Part shown: positions 16,305-25,205 of the stretch, one piece after another
How positions within the stretch are numbered: position 1 is the stretch's first letter
Layout of the letters: every line of letters starts with the position of its first letter
NCBI GenBank assembly: GCA_021782915.1
Contig: JAJXUK010000012.1
Location: forward strand, 1-48,906
Direction of reading: 5' to 3'
Length of the DNA: 48,906 nucleotides
Origin: Actinomycetes bacterium
GTDB lineage: Bacteria; Actinomycetota; Acidimicrobiia; Acidimicrobiales; RAAP-2
Made by a program: the position numbers and the translations under genes
The notes under the pieces: model-generated
Seen by the model: the letters and a program-made list of their open reading frames with translations, nothing else
Databases searched by the model: none
Told to the model about the DNA's origin: nothing

Positions 16305-16727
16305 TTACGGGATCAGGACGTGCTCTCCCGGCACGACGACGTCGCTGCGCAGCTCGCGCACCAGGTCGCGACGGGCCAGAGTCGGCTCGACCGGGTTGAT
16401 GAGTCGGGCGATCGAAGCCACGCTGTCGCCCGGCTGGACCACGTACACCATGCCCGCGGCCAGACTCGACGAGTCGGCGAGGTCGGTCGACAGTCCCGCC
16501 GCCGTTGAGCCGCCCATGGCCAGACCGGGCCACGCGATCACGATCGCCGCGACCACTAAGACGCTGAGGGCCAGGCCCGCCCGGCGCCGCTGGCGCAGGC
16601 GCGCGCGGCGCGCACGACGTAGCGCCAGGGCCGGTCCCTCGCGCATGACGCGCGGCTCGCTCACCACACGCAGCACCGGGCGCGCGGTGCTCGTCTCGTC
16701 GAAGTAGCACTGTTCCAAGGCCGACAT
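16305..16727 (-). CDS. LysM-domain membrane protein, candidate SOS cell-division suppressor
   Basis: A 140-residue protein with a basic cytoplasmic N-terminus, one membrane helix (about 51-71) and a C-terminal LysM-type domain (94-140: VYVVQPGDSVASIARLI ... VVPGEHVLIP). ATG at 16727 follows a CAGAGGAG Shine-Dalgarno. This architecture, plus twin LexA boxes directly upstream and nrdR directly downstream, matches YneA/DivS/ChiZ-type proteins that delay septation after DNA damage. LysM would hold it at peptidoglycan. The family function is inferred from architecture, promoter and neighbours, since sequence similarity between these suppressors is low. Confidence 0.8.
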   Translation of the reverse strand: MSALEQCYFDETSTARPVLRVVSEPRVMREGPALALRRARRARLRQRRRAGLALSVLVVAAIVIAWPGLAMGGSTAAGLSTDLADSSSLAAGMVYVVQPGDSVASIARLINPVEPTLARRDLVRELRSDVVVPGEHVLIP

Positions 16728-16739
16728 GGAGCTCCTCTG

Positions 16740-16753
16740 CGAACGTCTGTTCG
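16740..16753 (-). promoter_or_regulatory. LexA (SOS) box, proximal, one mismatch
   Basis: CGAACGTCTGTTCG matches the actinobacterial/Gram-positive consensus CGAACRNRYGTTYG at all positions but one (C where R is expected at position 8). It lies 13 nt upstream of the LysM gene start, next to its Shine-Dalgarno. Confidence 0.75.
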
Positions 16754-16765
16754 TATAGTGTACGG

Positions 16766-16779
16766 CGAACACATGTTCG
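16766..16779 (-). promoter_or_regulatory. LexA (SOS) box, distal, perfect consensus
   Basis: CGAACACATGTTCG matches CGAACRNRYGTTYG at every position. Together with the box at 16740-16753 it gives two LexA sites spaced 26 nt start to start. The nearest reading on the other side (VWA gene end) points the same way, so the boxes belong to the LysM-nrdR-LmbE-dinB operon. Confidence 0.88.
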
Positions 16780-16816
16780 ATGCAAGGGTAAACGCCCGGT
16801 GTGACAGTGCCCTTAT

Positions 16817-18148
16817 CTACCTCCTGATCAGGAAGGCTCGTCCGAGACGCCCGAAGGCCCCCCACTCGTTGCGCCACCGGGTGGCGGCCAGCGCCGCCGG
16901 CACCTCCTCGAGTCGGCGCACCAGGCGCACCTGGTGGGCCGCCACCAGCTGCGCCACCCGGGCGGCCAGCTCCGCGCTGGGGTGATCGTGCGAATCGGTC
17001 ACCTGGCCGTCGGTGACCATCACCATCACCTCGCCGCGCCGGCGCAGTGAGAGCGCCCACTCCAGGGCCGGCCCGTCCACCCCGTTGCCCACGTTGCCGG
17101 GTGCACTCGCCACCTTCACGCGTCCGGGGCTGACGAGGACCCACGCGTTGGGCGTGCCTCCCTGGTCCCCCGGTCGATGGCTGTAGCCCACCACGACGCA
17201 CTGCGGCCAGCGGGCAAGCCAGCGCGACAGCTCCTCCGGCTCTACGCCCATCGACCCGGACTGATCCACCAGTACCACGCCGCCACTTCCGCGCCGAGCA
17301 CGCGCGAAGCCCGCCCGTCGATCATCGGTGAGCAGACGTCCGGGCCACACCAGGCAGGTGCCCGTCGTGCTGGGGCGTCGGTATCGCTCCGCGCCCGAAC
17401 GGCGCCGCAGGCCCAGGGCAGCCTCCGAGAGCACCAGCGGCGCGAAGTGTCCGGTCGGCAGGCGGCGTGCACCCGGAGCGAGGGAGCGACGAAAGGCCCG
17501 CAGCGCATCCTCGCCCTGGGGCGCGGGGGCGTGCATGACTTGACTCGCCAAGCGGGCCAGGACGATCGTGACGCGCGCGTAGCCCTCCGGGGCGCCGGAC
17601 GCGTCCAGCTGCGTCGAAGCGAGGGCGCGGTTGTCGAGTCGCTCTACGTGGACGAGGGCGCGACGGCGCAGCGCACGCAGCCCGGGCATCCACTCGGGCC
17701 TCTCCCGACGAAGCCCGGCCAGGAACGGCTTCTCCGCCCCGGTGCCCAGCACGGCAAAGAGAAAGCACACGGCCTCGTCCCAGCGGCCCTCGCGGGCTAG
17801 TTGCAGCGCCCCCGGCTTCTCCGTGCCGTCACAGAGCAGCGCGACGTTGAAGCCGAGGCGCCCCAGCAGAGCGTTCACGCGAAACTCCTCCACGCACTCC
17901 AGGGCACGCGTTGACACGTCGAAGAGAGACCCGAGGAAGTCGGTGGCCACCGGGCTGATGCGCAGGTGCATGAGTTCGTGCGCGCGTACGACACGTGAGG
18001 CCGCGTCCGGGCCGAGGGGCACTTCGATCACCCGGCCGAGCAGGTCACAGCTGGCCCCGCCACGCAGGGAGGTACCCGGACGCACCCGCCAGCGCCCCGA
18101 CTCGGCCCCGTCGGTGCGACCGGTGACGAGCTCCGGATAGACGCTCAC
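16817..18148 (-). CDS. VWA-domain protein with N-terminal HELMH metallopeptidase-like motif
   Basis: A 443-residue soluble protein. The N-terminal part has RAHELMHLR (HELMH at 57-61) and a possible third zinc ligand in ECVEEFR about 25 residues later, a gluzincin-like spacing. The C-terminal part is a von Willebrand A domain with MIDAS motif VDQSGSM (D295, S297, S299) and VTDG around residue 373. This arrangement fits the DUF2201-type putative metallopeptidase plus VWA-like proteins that pair with MoxR ATPases. The GTG start at 18148 overlaps the stop of the ATPase gene (GTGA), which fixes the start; a longer frame to 18373 is a shadow. Probably an ATPase-partnered chaperone or protease; the target is unknown. 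Confidence 0.82.
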   Translation of the reverse strand: MSVYPELVTGRTDGAESGRWRVRPGTSLRGGASCDLLGRVIEVPLGPDAASRVVRAHELMHLRISPVATDFLGSLFDVSTRALECVEEFRVNALLGRLGFNVALLCDGTEKPGALQLAREGRWDEAVCFLFAVLGTGAEKPFLAGLRRERPEWMPGLRALRRRALVHVERLDNRALASTQLDASGAPEGYARVTIVLARLASQVMHAPAPQGEDALRAFRRSLAPGARRLPTGHFAPLVLSEAALGLRRRSGAERYRRPSTTGTCLVWPGRLLTDDRRAGFARARRGSGGVVLVDQSGSMGVEPEELSRWLARWPQCVVVGYSHRPGDQGGTPNAWVLVSPGRVKVASAPGNVGNGVDGPALEWALSLRRRGEVMVMVTDGQVTDSHDHPSAELAARVAQLVAAHQVRLVRRLEEVPAALAATRWRNEWGAFGRLGRAFLIRR

Positions 18149-18867
18149 AGCGCGCTGACGCTCAACGCGTCCAAGACCCCCAGTGCTCGCTCTGCACCAA
18201 AGACGAGGCTCGCCGCCCGCTCGGGCCCGTGACGCCGGCGCAACTGATCGAAGGCGTAGAAGCGACGCAACGAGACGCGTCGCCCCTGCTCGGCGAGGCT
18301 GCCGGCCAGTGCCGGGCCGCGCAGGTCTTCGCTGAGACGCTCGACCGCGGCGGGATGCGGCCGATCGATGCACAGCGCCACGGGAAAGCGATCCCGCAGC
18401 GCATCCGGCAGCTCGTCAAGTCCCTCGAGGTTCGTGGTCATCACCACGCTGTAGGCCTCGCCGGGGTGCCACCACTCTCCCGTGGCGGGATGGCGCCAAC
18501 GCGCCGACTCACTCGAGTCCGTCATGGCCAAGAGCACGGAGAGCGCGTCGCCGCTGGCCCGGTCCACCTCATCGACGACCAGGCGCGTTCCGCGCCCGTC
18601 CGTCCCGCGCCAGGCCCGCAACGCGGGACCCTCGACGAAGCGCCAGGCGCTCGCACCGGCGGGCATCCACGTGCCCGTCACGTCGCCACTGGCCAAGTCC
18701 TCCGTACACACGAGGCGCTCGGCCACACCCGAGGTCCCCTCGTGCAGTGCGGCGTAGGTCTTTCCGGTGCCGGGCGGTCCGTAGAGCAGGATGCGGTCGA
18801 TGCCCGCGGCCAGGACGTCCTCGAGGTCCTGCCAACAGGCTCCGACGTGGGCGGTGCTGAGGTCCAT
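18145..18867 (-). CDS. MoxR-type AAA+ ATPase
   Basis: A 240-residue AAA+ ATPase. Walker A is GPPGTGKT (30-37), Walker B LVVDEVD (D99, E100), sensor 1 MTTN and an arginine region in DALRDRFP. It is shorter than typical MoxR proteins (near 310-330), because it lacks much of the C-terminal lid. ATG at 18867 is preceded by an AAGGAGAG Shine-Dalgarno. It is coupled by a 4-nt overlap to the HELMH/VWA gene, the classic MoxR-VWA pairing in which ATP hydrolysis remodels or activates a target, often inserting metal or cofactor. No obvious client gene lies next to the pair. Confidence 0.87.
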   Translation of the reverse strand: MDLSTAHVGACWQDLEDVLAAGIDRILLYGPPGTGKTYAALHEGTSGVAERLVCTEDLASGDVTGTWMPAGASAWRFVEGPALRAWRGTDGRGTRLVVDEVDRASGDALSVLLAMTDSSESARWRHPATGEWWHPGEAYSVVMTTNLEGLDELPDALRDRFPVALCIDRPHPAAVERLSEDLRGPALAGSLAEQGRRVSLRRFYAFDQLRRRHGPERAASLVFGAERALGVLDALSVSAL

Positions 18868-18946
18868 GTCTCTCCTTGGTCGGCCCCACAACGGTCGCGG
18901 GCGCAACCGAGTGCGTAAGAGACCGCTCGAGAGACCAAGCGGAGGT

Positions 18947-19399
18947 TCAGGACGAGGGCGGGGACTCCTCGCGGCACAGCTTTTCCAGCACGGGCATCAC
19001 CGTCTCGAGCAGCGTGCGCTCGCGCGGGCTCAAGACGGCGAGATTCGCGCTGAGACCCGAGGTGCGTTCTTCGCGCAGCGAGTCGAGCGTGCGCTCTCCA
19101 CGCGGGGTCAGTCCGACCAGGCAGGCCCGCTTGTCCGCCGGGTCGTCGTGTCGCTGAACCAGGCCGAGGTCCTCCAGGGAGGCGACCACGCGCGTAGCCG
19201 CCGGTGCGCCCACGGACTCAAGCGCGGCCAGCTGGCTGACGCGCAAGGGTCCGCTGGCGTCCACGGCGGCCAGCGCCGAGATCTGCGAGGGCGTCAGACC
19301 CGCCGCGGCGTGCTGGCGAATGGCGCGCATCAGACGAGCGACCACCACCTGCAGACGAGCGGCCAGGGCGGCCTCGCCCACATCTCGATCCGTGCCCAT
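18947..19399 (-). CDS. MarR-family transcriptional regulator
   Basis: A 150-residue winged helix-turn-helix repressor. The HTH runs through LTPSQISAL and LRVSQLAALESVGAPAATRVVASLEDLGLV, with the wing in DPADKRACLVGLTPRG. ATG at 19399 overlaps the stop of the MFS gene by 1 nt, so the two are cotranscribed with the exporter first. It probably represses its own operon by binding the palindrome at 21179-21204 and releases DNA on binding a drug-like ligand. Confidence 0.9.
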   Translation of the reverse strand: MGTDRDVGEAALAARLQVVVARLMRAIRQHAAAGLTPSQISALAAVDASGPLRVSQLAALESVGAPAATRVVASLEDLGLVQRHDDPADKRACLVGLTPRGERTLDSLREERTSGLSANLAVLSPRERTLLETVMPVLEKLCREESPPSS

Positions 19400-21165
19400 C
19401 AGCGCACCACGTCCGTCTCGATGGCGAGCTCGCCGGGCACCGCACCCGCACCGAGGTCGAGCTCTTCGAGACGCTCGGCCGCGGTGTGCTCCTGGAAGAC
19501 GAAGCGCTTGCCGCGTAGGGCCGAGGCCAGCGCGCCGATCACCGACATCGCGACCGCCATGCCGAAGACGATGTAGAGACCGTGGTGGAAGGGCGACTCG
19601 ATCAGGCTCGGGAAGAACCGCTTGCCCGTCAGGGCGGCCCACTGGGCGGCACTGACGTGCGCCGCGCTCGCACTGTGCAGCAGCGTACCCAACGGGTTGT
19701 AGCCGAGGAATGACGAGAAGAGCGTCGCTACCGCCGGTAGGTGGGCGATTCCGTTCGCCATGTCAACGGACACGCCGTGCGCGAGCAGACCCGCGCGCAA
19801 CGAGGCCGGCAGAGAGTTGGACAGCCCCACGATCATGAGCGAGAAGAACAGTCCGATGGACAAGACCATGCCGGAGTTCATGAACGCCGCTTGGATGCCC
19901 GCGGCGCCGCCACGCTGGTCGGCCGGGACCGAGTTCATGATGGCCGTCGTGTTGGGTGCCGAGAACATCCCACCGCCGACGCCGTTGAGCGCCACGAGCA
20001 GGGCGAAGGTCCAGTACGGGAAGTCGGTGGGGATGGCCAGCAGTCCGAGGAACGAGCCACCGAAGATCAGTAGGCCGCTCGTGGACAGGATGCGTGCGCC
20101 GTGCCGGTCCGACAGGTACCCCGACAGCGGCCCGGCGACGAGGAAGCCGAGCGTCAGGGGCAGCAGGTAGATGCCCGCCCACAGCGGCGTGGCGCTGTAG
20201 GCGTAGCCGTGCAAGGGCAGCCAGAGGCCCTGCAGCCAGATGATGAGCATGAACTGCAGTCCGCCGCGCGCGATCGCGGCGAGCAGTCCCGCGATCGAGC
20301 CCGTCGAGAATGCCCGGATCTTGAAGAGGCGCAGGTTGAACATCGGCGAGGCCACCCGCAGCTCGATGACGAAGAAGACCCCGAGCAGAATGAGGCCAAC
20401 GGCCCCGAAGGCGAGCACTCGCGGCGACGTCCAGCCCATGGAGCTCGACCCGTACGGCTGGATCCCGTAGACGATCGTGGCCAGCAGCGACGTGAGCCCG
20501 AGGGCAAAGGTGAGATTGCCCCACCAGTCGATGCGGGCCTGGGCCCGCACGCCGTTGTCGCGCAGGCTGTGATAACTCCAGAACGTGCCGATCAGCCCGA
20601 AGGGCACCGATACCCAGAAGACCAGTCGCCAGTCGCCGATTGAGAGCAGGCCACCCAGGATGAGTCCGACGAAGGACCCGCCGATCGCGGCCACCTGGTT
20701 GATGCCCATCGCCAAGCCGCGCTGCTCGGGCGGAAACGCATCCACCAGGATCGCGCTGGAGTTAGCGAAGAGCATCGCACCACCCACTCCCTGAACGAGA
20801 CGGATGAGCACCAGCCACATGGCGCCCGGGCCACCTCGCAACGGGTCGAGGGCCAGGGCGATTGAGGCCACGGAGAAGACCGCGAAGCCCACGTTGAAGA
20901 TCCGCACTCGGCCCATAATGTCGCCCAGGCGCCCGAGGCTGATCACCAGCACCGCGGTCACGAGCAGATAGCCCTGCAGCAGCCAGAGCAGGTAGCCGAC
21001 GTTGCCCGGGCTCAGCGGGTTGATCCCGATGCCCTTGAAGATCGCCGGCAGTGAGATGAGGATGATCGACGAGTTGATGGTCGCCATGAAGATGCCCAGT
21101 GTGGTGTTCGTCAGGGCAATCCACTTGTAGCGGTCAGGATGAGCGAGTAGCGCGCCAGCCGGCAC
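19399..21165 (-). CDS. MFS transporter, DHA2 / EmrB-QacA type multidrug exporter
   Basis: A 588-residue membrane protein with about 14 helices, the size and topology of DHA2-family proton antiporters. The loop 2-3 motif A is present as [13 protein letters not shown]. There is an extended external segment near residues 440-490 before the last helix and a Glu-rich cytoplasmic tail. GTG at 21165 is preceded by GGAGG 8 nt upstream. It likely exports drugs or hydrophobic metabolites, and is coregulated with the adjoining marR gene. No biosynthetic gene adjoins it, so the substrate is open. Confidence 0.88.
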   Translation of the reverse strand: MPAGALLAHPDRYKWIALTNTTLGIFMATINSSIILISLPAIFKGIGINPLSPGNVGYLLWLLQGYLLVTAVLVISLGRLGDIMGRVRIFNVGFAVFSVASIALALDPLRGGPGAMWLVLIRLVQGVGGAMLFANSSAILVDAFPPEQRGLAMGINQVAAIGGSFVGLILGGLLSIGDWRLVFWVSVPFGLIGTFWSYHSLRDNGVRAQARIDWWGNLTFALGLTSLLATIVYGIQPYGSSSMGWTSPRVLAFGAVGLILLGVFFVIELRVASPMFNLRLFKIRAFSTGSIAGLLAAIARGGLQFMLIIWLQGLWLPLHGYAYSATPLWAGIYLLPLTLGFLVAGPLSGYLSDRHGARILSTSGLLIFGGSFLGLLAIPTDFPYWTFALLVALNGVGGGMFSAPNTTAIMNSVPADQRGGAAGIQAAFMNSGMVLSIGLFFSLMIVGLSNSLPASLRAGLLAHGVSVDMANGIAHLPAVATLFSSFLGYNPLGTLLHSASAAHVSAAQWAALTGKRFFPSLIESPFHHGLYIVFGMAVAMSVIGALASALRGKRFVFQEHTAAERLEELDLGAGAVPGELAIETDVVR

Positions 21166-21178
21166 GGTGTGAGCCTCC

Positions 21179-21204
21179 AGTTACTTGCTTAGTTACAAGC
21201 AACT
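21179..21204 (-). promoter_or_regulatory. Palindromic operator candidate for MarR regulator
   Basis: AGTTACTTG (21179-21187) is mirrored by CAAGCAACT (21196-21204), with one mismatch between arms and an 8-nt spacer. It starts about 14 nt upstream of the MFS gene start, overlapping the region next to its ribosome site. It is AT-rich against a GC-rich background. Position and symmetry fit a MarR operator. Confidence 0.65.
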
Positions 21205-21356
21205 ATAGCGTCGCACTCACTGCTGAGCGCCCGTCAGCGCACAGCAATTCGGCAACCACCCCGTAGATCTCCTCCCGCTTCTCCCGTGCGCGATCGACCG
21301 AGACTTGGCCCGTCATGCGCCTTCACCCTGCTAGTGGGACACCGACGCGACGATGA

Positions 21357-22064
21357 CTACACGGCCTCGCCCAGGTACACCGCGCGAACGCGCGGGTCCA
21401 CGAGAAGTTTGTCAGCAGTGTCGGTGAAGACAATGCGACCATTCTCCATTACGTAGCCACGGTCGGCCAGGCGTAGTGCTTGCGCTGCGTTCTGCTCCAC
21501 GAGGAACACCGTGGTGCCGGCATCACGAATCTCCCCGATGATGCGGAAGATGGCCTCAACGATCATCGGTGCCAGACCCATCGAGGGCTCATCGAGCAGC
21601 AGCAATCGTGGATGACTCATCAGCGCACGAGCGATGGCCAGCATCTGCTGCTCACCACCAGACAAGTTGCCGCCCAGCTGCTTACGCCGCTCCTTCAGAA
21701 TCGGGAATGTCTCATACATTCGGTCGATGTCCTCAGAGATTGATCCCCGTCGACGAAACGCACCCATTTCTAGGTTCTCCTCTACCGACATCTGAGGAAA
21801 GATTCGACGTCCCTCCGGCACGTGACTTATGCCCAGTGACGTGAACTGATGCGCCTTCGTCCGCGTCACGTCTCGACCATCGAACGTGATCGTGCCCGCC
21901 ACAGGGGCGTGCAAACCCGAGAGCATCCGCAGCGTCGTCGTCTTGCCCGCTCCGTTCGCGCCGAGCAACGTAACGATCTCACCCGCGCTCACCTCGAAGC
22001 TGACTCCGTGCAGGGCCTCAATTGCGCCGTAGCGCACGACGGCGTTTGACACCTCCAACATCAT
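21357..22064 (-). CDS. livF: ABC transporter ATP-binding protein, branched-chain amino acid type
   Basis: A 235-residue ATPase of the LivF group. Walker A is GANGAGKT (35-42), the signature NLSGGEQQ, Walker B LLLLDEPSMGLAP and the H-loop region VFLVEQN (LivF-type Q-N after E). It energises import of branched-chain amino acids or related amides. It overlaps livG by 4 nt and is the last gene of the livJHMGF operon. Confidence 0.93.
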   Translation of the reverse strand: MMLEVSNAVVRYGAIEALHGVSFEVSAGEIVTLLGANGAGKTTTLRMLSGLHAPVAGTITFDGRDVTRTKAHQFTSLGISHVPEGRRIFPQMSVEENLEMGAFRRRGSISEDIDRMYETFPILKERRKQLGGNLSGGEQQMLAIARALMSHPRLLLLDEPSMGLAPMIVEAIFRIIGEIRDAGTTVFLVEQNAAQALRLADRGYVMENGRIVFTDTADKLLVDPRVRAVYLGEAV

Positions 22065-22864
22065 GAGTCTCCCGCCGTGCTGGCCGCGCCGAGATAAGCC
22101 TCAATGACCGCCTCGTTCGCCCGAATCTCCTCCGGCGTACCCTCGGCGATCACGCTGCCGAAGTTGAGCACGTACAGGCGCTCCGCCAGAGCCATCACGA
22201 GCTTCATGTCGTGCTCGATGAGCAGGATCGATACGCCACGTTCGTCGCGCACCTTGCGGATGAGCTCGGTCAACTCAAGCTTCTCTGAGGGGTTCGTGCC
22301 AGCAGCCGGCTCATCCAACAGGAGCACTTGAGGTCGAGTTGCCAGAGCCCGCGCGATCTCCAGGCGTCGCCGGTCACCATAGGACAGTGACGACGCCAAG
22401 AGATTCGCCTTGCTGCGCAGGCCCACGAAGTCCAGCAAGTCGACGGCGAGCTCGTCCGACTCACGTTCACCGTGCCGAGTTCGCGGACCGCGCACCATGG
22501 CCCCGGCGATCCCGATGCCACGATGAGACTCCGCGCCGATCTTCACATTCTCGAACGTCGTCAACGCCCCGAAGATTCGAGATGCCTGGAAAGTCCGCGC
22601 GACGCCCAGCGAGCTGACCCTGTGAGCCTTCATTCCAATCACGGACACGGACCGACCACTCTTTGCTGACAGCGTGATGCGGCCCTCTTGGGGCTGATAG
22701 ACGCCGGTCAGGGAGTTGAACAAGGAGGTCTTACCCGCGCCATTCGGGCCGATGACAGCCAGAATCTCCCCTCGACGCATCTCGAGCGAGACGTTGTTAA
22801 GAGAGACCACGCCACCGAAGCGAAGAGTTATGTTCTCGACGTTGAAGATGAGTTCGTCGATCAT
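22061..22864 (-). CDS. livG: ABC transporter ATP-binding protein, branched-chain amino acid type
   Basis: A 267-residue ATPase of the LivG group. Walker A is GPNGAGKT (39-46); the signature reads SLSYGDRRRLEIA, the LivG-type variant of LSGGQ; Walker B is LLLDEPAAGTNPSE and the H-loop LLIEHDMKLV. It pairs with LivF on the LivH/LivM membrane dimer. Both ends overlap neighbours by 4 nt. Confidence 0.93.
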   Translation of the reverse strand: MIDELIFNVENITLRFGGVVSLNNVSLEMRRGEILAVIGPNGAGKTSLFNSLTGVYQPQEGRITLSAKSGRSVSVIGMKAHRVSSLGVARTFQASRIFGALTTFENVKIGAESHRGIGIAGAMVRGPRTRHGERESDELAVDLLDFVGLRSKANLLASSLSYGDRRRLEIARALATRPQVLLLDEPAAGTNPSEKLELTELIRKVRDERGVSILLIEHDMKLVMALAERLYVLNFGSVIAEGTPEEIRANEAVIEAYLGAASTAGDS

Positions 22865-24207
22865 GGGACGTCTCCCGTCAACACCTCATCCATGTGCCCC
22901 TGGCCCGACTCAGCCAGACCAATCTCGCGCTGACGTCGCTTCGACGGAACCAGCCCCGACGGACGAAAGATCATCATGATGATGAGTAGTGCCCCAAGGT
23001 AGATGTAGAGATCCTGGGGCTGATAGCCGGCCGGCGGCGTGTGGATGAGATACATCGAGACGGTCTGGATGACGACCGCACCCACCACGGCACCCGCGAT
23101 GGACCCCATTCCGCCGAAGATCACGAGAACCAGAATGTTGATCGAGAAGTAGATGGTGAACACCGAAGGATTGACGAAGTTTGTCTGTGCCGCCGTCACC
23201 ACTCCCGCGAAGCCGGCGCTCGCCGCACCGATGGAGAATGCCATGACCTTGTACTTCAACGGATTGATGCCCAGCGACTCGGCCGCCACTTCATCTTCAC
23301 GGATCGCCGTCCACGATCGGCCCACCCGTGAGTGCTCCAGGAGCGAGAACGCCACGACGAAGAGAATCACGAAGGCAAGGGTGAGGTAGTAGTAGGGCAC
23401 CGGGGCAAGCCCCCACACATACTTGAGGGGCCCTACGTCGACCGAGAAATGAGGAACCTGACCCGAACCGGCAGAACCTCCCGTGATGCCATTGAGATTG
23501 TCCACGAAGAGGAAGATGATCTCTCCGAAGCCGAGCGTGACGATGGCCAGGTAGTCACCACGCAAGCGCAGGGTTGGAGTGCCGAGGAGGACTCCCGCCA
23601 GCATTGCGAGGAAGATGGCGATGGGAATCGCGAAGAACGGGTTCAGATGCACGCCGAACAGTGGCGGCAACGGCAGAGCCCCCGTGACCCACGCAGTCGC
23701 GTACGCGCCCACCGCGTAGAACGCCACGAATCCGAGGTCCAGCAGCCCAGCGAATCCGACGACGACGTTCAGACCAAGTGCCAAGAGTACGTACACCGCG
23801 ATCTGCTCGACCATTGCCGTCTGCCAGAAGGGATCCGTGACAAATCGAGGCAGGAGCGCTCCAATCACCACGAGCGCCGCTGCAACGCCCCATCGCACCG
23901 AGCCCTTGTTCGCGACGGCCCGTGGTCTTTCTGTCAGCGACCGCACACCATCCCGGAGACGATCACCGTACGAGCGCCACAGCGAGATAAGGAAGTAAAT
24001 GATGACGGTGAAAGCGAGAAACTGCACGATTCGCGGAACAGGGAACAACCCAAAGAACGAGACCTTCTCACCAAAGGAGCCGCTGAAGCCCGCGGTCGGC
24101 GTCTCGTTGCTTCCCGGAGGTCCGGTCACTAGTTCGACGACGGCCATCGCGAGCGCTAGAGAGAAGAAGCGCCCCAGGGCCTTGTGCTTCAGCCACCGAG
24201 GCATCAC
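22861..24207 (-). CDS. livM: ABC transporter permease, branched-chain amino acid type
   Basis: A 448-residue inner-membrane permease of the LivM group. The core, from about residue 125, has the family pattern YVLLALGLNVVVGFAGLLDLG and the cytoplasmic coupling region RSWTAIREDEVAAESLGIN. The N-terminal ~110 residues add two further hydrophobic segments and a basic loop, longer than the ~320-residue minimal LivM but seen in some homologues. The C-terminus is a charged tail. Overlaps livH and livG by 4 nt each. Confidence 0.92.
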   Translation of the reverse strand: MMPRWLKHKALGRFFSLALAMAVVELVTGPPGSNETPTAGFSGSFGEKVSFFGLFPVPRIVQFLAFTVIIYFLISLWRSYGDRLRDGVRSLTERPRAVANKGSVRWGVAAALVVIGALLPRFVTDPFWQTAMVEQIAVYVLLALGLNVVVGFAGLLDLGFVAFYAVGAYATAWVTGALPLPPLFGVHLNPFFAIPIAIFLAMLAGVLLGTPTLRLRGDYLAIVTLGFGEIIFLFVDNLNGITGGSAGSGQVPHFSVDVGPLKYVWGLAPVPYYYLTLAFVILFVVAFSLLEHSRVGRSWTAIREDEVAAESLGINPLKYKVMAFSIGAASAGFAGVVTAAQTNFVNPSVFTIYFSINILVLVIFGGMGSIAGAVVGAVVIQTVSMYLIHTPPAGYQPQDLYIYLGALLIIMMIFRPSGLVPSKRRQREIGLAESGQGHMDEVLTGDVP

Positions 24208-25157
24208 GCGGCCCTCCCCAGTCGCTCACCCAGAATCCCTGTGGGCCGAAAGAGCAGTACCGCAACGAGAACGCTGAAGGCAACCACATCGATGTAGGCG
24301 CCCGATACGAAGGCCACGGAGAGACTCTCGACAACGCCGAGCAGGAGCCCCCCCAACACCGCACCGCGGATGTTGCCAATGCCACCCAACACCGCCGCCG
24401 TGAAGGCCTTGAGAGCAGGAGTGAATCCCATCGTGTAGATGACACCGCTCTGGATTCCGTAGAGGAACGCGGCCGCACCGCCCAGCGCCCCGCCGATGAG
24501 GAACGTAAGCACGATCGTGCGATCGATGTTCACGCCCATGAGAGACGCGGTCTCAGCATCCTGGGCAACGGCACGAATCCCGCGACCAAGACGCGACTTC
24601 GCGACAACTCGGTCCAGGAGGACCAGCATGGCCGCGCCGGCTCCCGCCACGACGAGGTAGTACAGCTGTACGGAAGCCCCGAAGATGCTGAAGACGGGCC
24701 TATTGATGAAGAGGATCGGGAGCGTGTAGTAGTTGCGACCGAACTCCTTGCCAGCGAGATTGAAGAGAAAGTACGAGGCACCGATCGCGCTGATGAGGTA
24801 GGCGAGGGCGGGAGCCCGCCTCCTGCGCAGGGGACGATACGCAACGCGCTCAACGAGAACCGCGACGAGCCCTCCTGCAACAGCCCCCGCCAGCACCCCG
24901 AGACCAACGAGGAGAACCGACTCGAATCCAGACGGCTGCGAATTGCCGACCACGGCCCGCAGCAGGAACAGGCTGGCGAAGCCGCCTGACATGAAGATCT
25001 CCGAGTGTGCGAAGTTGATCAGCCGCAAGACGCCGTAGACCAGGGTGTAGCCAATGGCGACCATCGAATAGATGAAGCCAGACGCGAGTCCCCCAACCAA
25101 CAGGGGCCAGAACTCCAGCCGAAGCGTCGCGAAGTGGCTTGTGAAGTAGTGAATCAT
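24204..25157 (-). CDS. livH: ABC transporter permease, branched-chain amino acid type
   Basis: A 317-residue permease of the LivH group with about eight helices. Family hallmarks are GYTLVYGVLRLINFAHSEIFM near residue 35 and the coupling loop GIRAVAQDAETASLMGVN. It forms the translocation channel with LivM. A perfect 19-bp hairpin lies in the 105-nt gap between livJ and this gene, suggesting lower expression of the membrane components than of the binding protein. Confidence 0.93.
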   Translation of the reverse strand: MIHYFTSHFATLRLEFWPLLVGGLASGFIYSMVAIGYTLVYGVLRLINFAHSEIFMSGGFASLFLLRAVVGNSQPSGFESVLLVGLGVLAGAVAGGLVAVLVERVAYRPLRRRRAPALAYLISAIGASYFLFNLAGKEFGRNYYTLPILFINRPVFSIFGASVQLYYLVVAGAGAAMLVLLDRVVAKSRLGRGIRAVAQDAETASLMGVNIDRTIVLTFLIGGALGGAAAFLYGIQSGVIYTMGFTPALKAFTAAVLGGIGNIRGAVLGGLLLGVVESLSVAFVSGAYIDVVAFSVLVAVLLFRPTGILGERLGRAA

Positions 25158-25205
25158 CGAGGTGCTTCCCGTAAAGTCCGCTAGTACCGCACGACAGTAG
25201 ACGGA

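Noticed and set aside
16305-17201. 298-codon version of the LysM gene
   Set aside because: The extension would cover both LexA boxes and the end of the VWA gene; the start at 16727 has a good ribosome site.
18145-18906. Longer N-terminus (start 18906) for the MoxR-type ATPase
   Set aside because: The AAGGAGAG site sits right before ATG 18867, and the extra 13 residues are not part of the fold.
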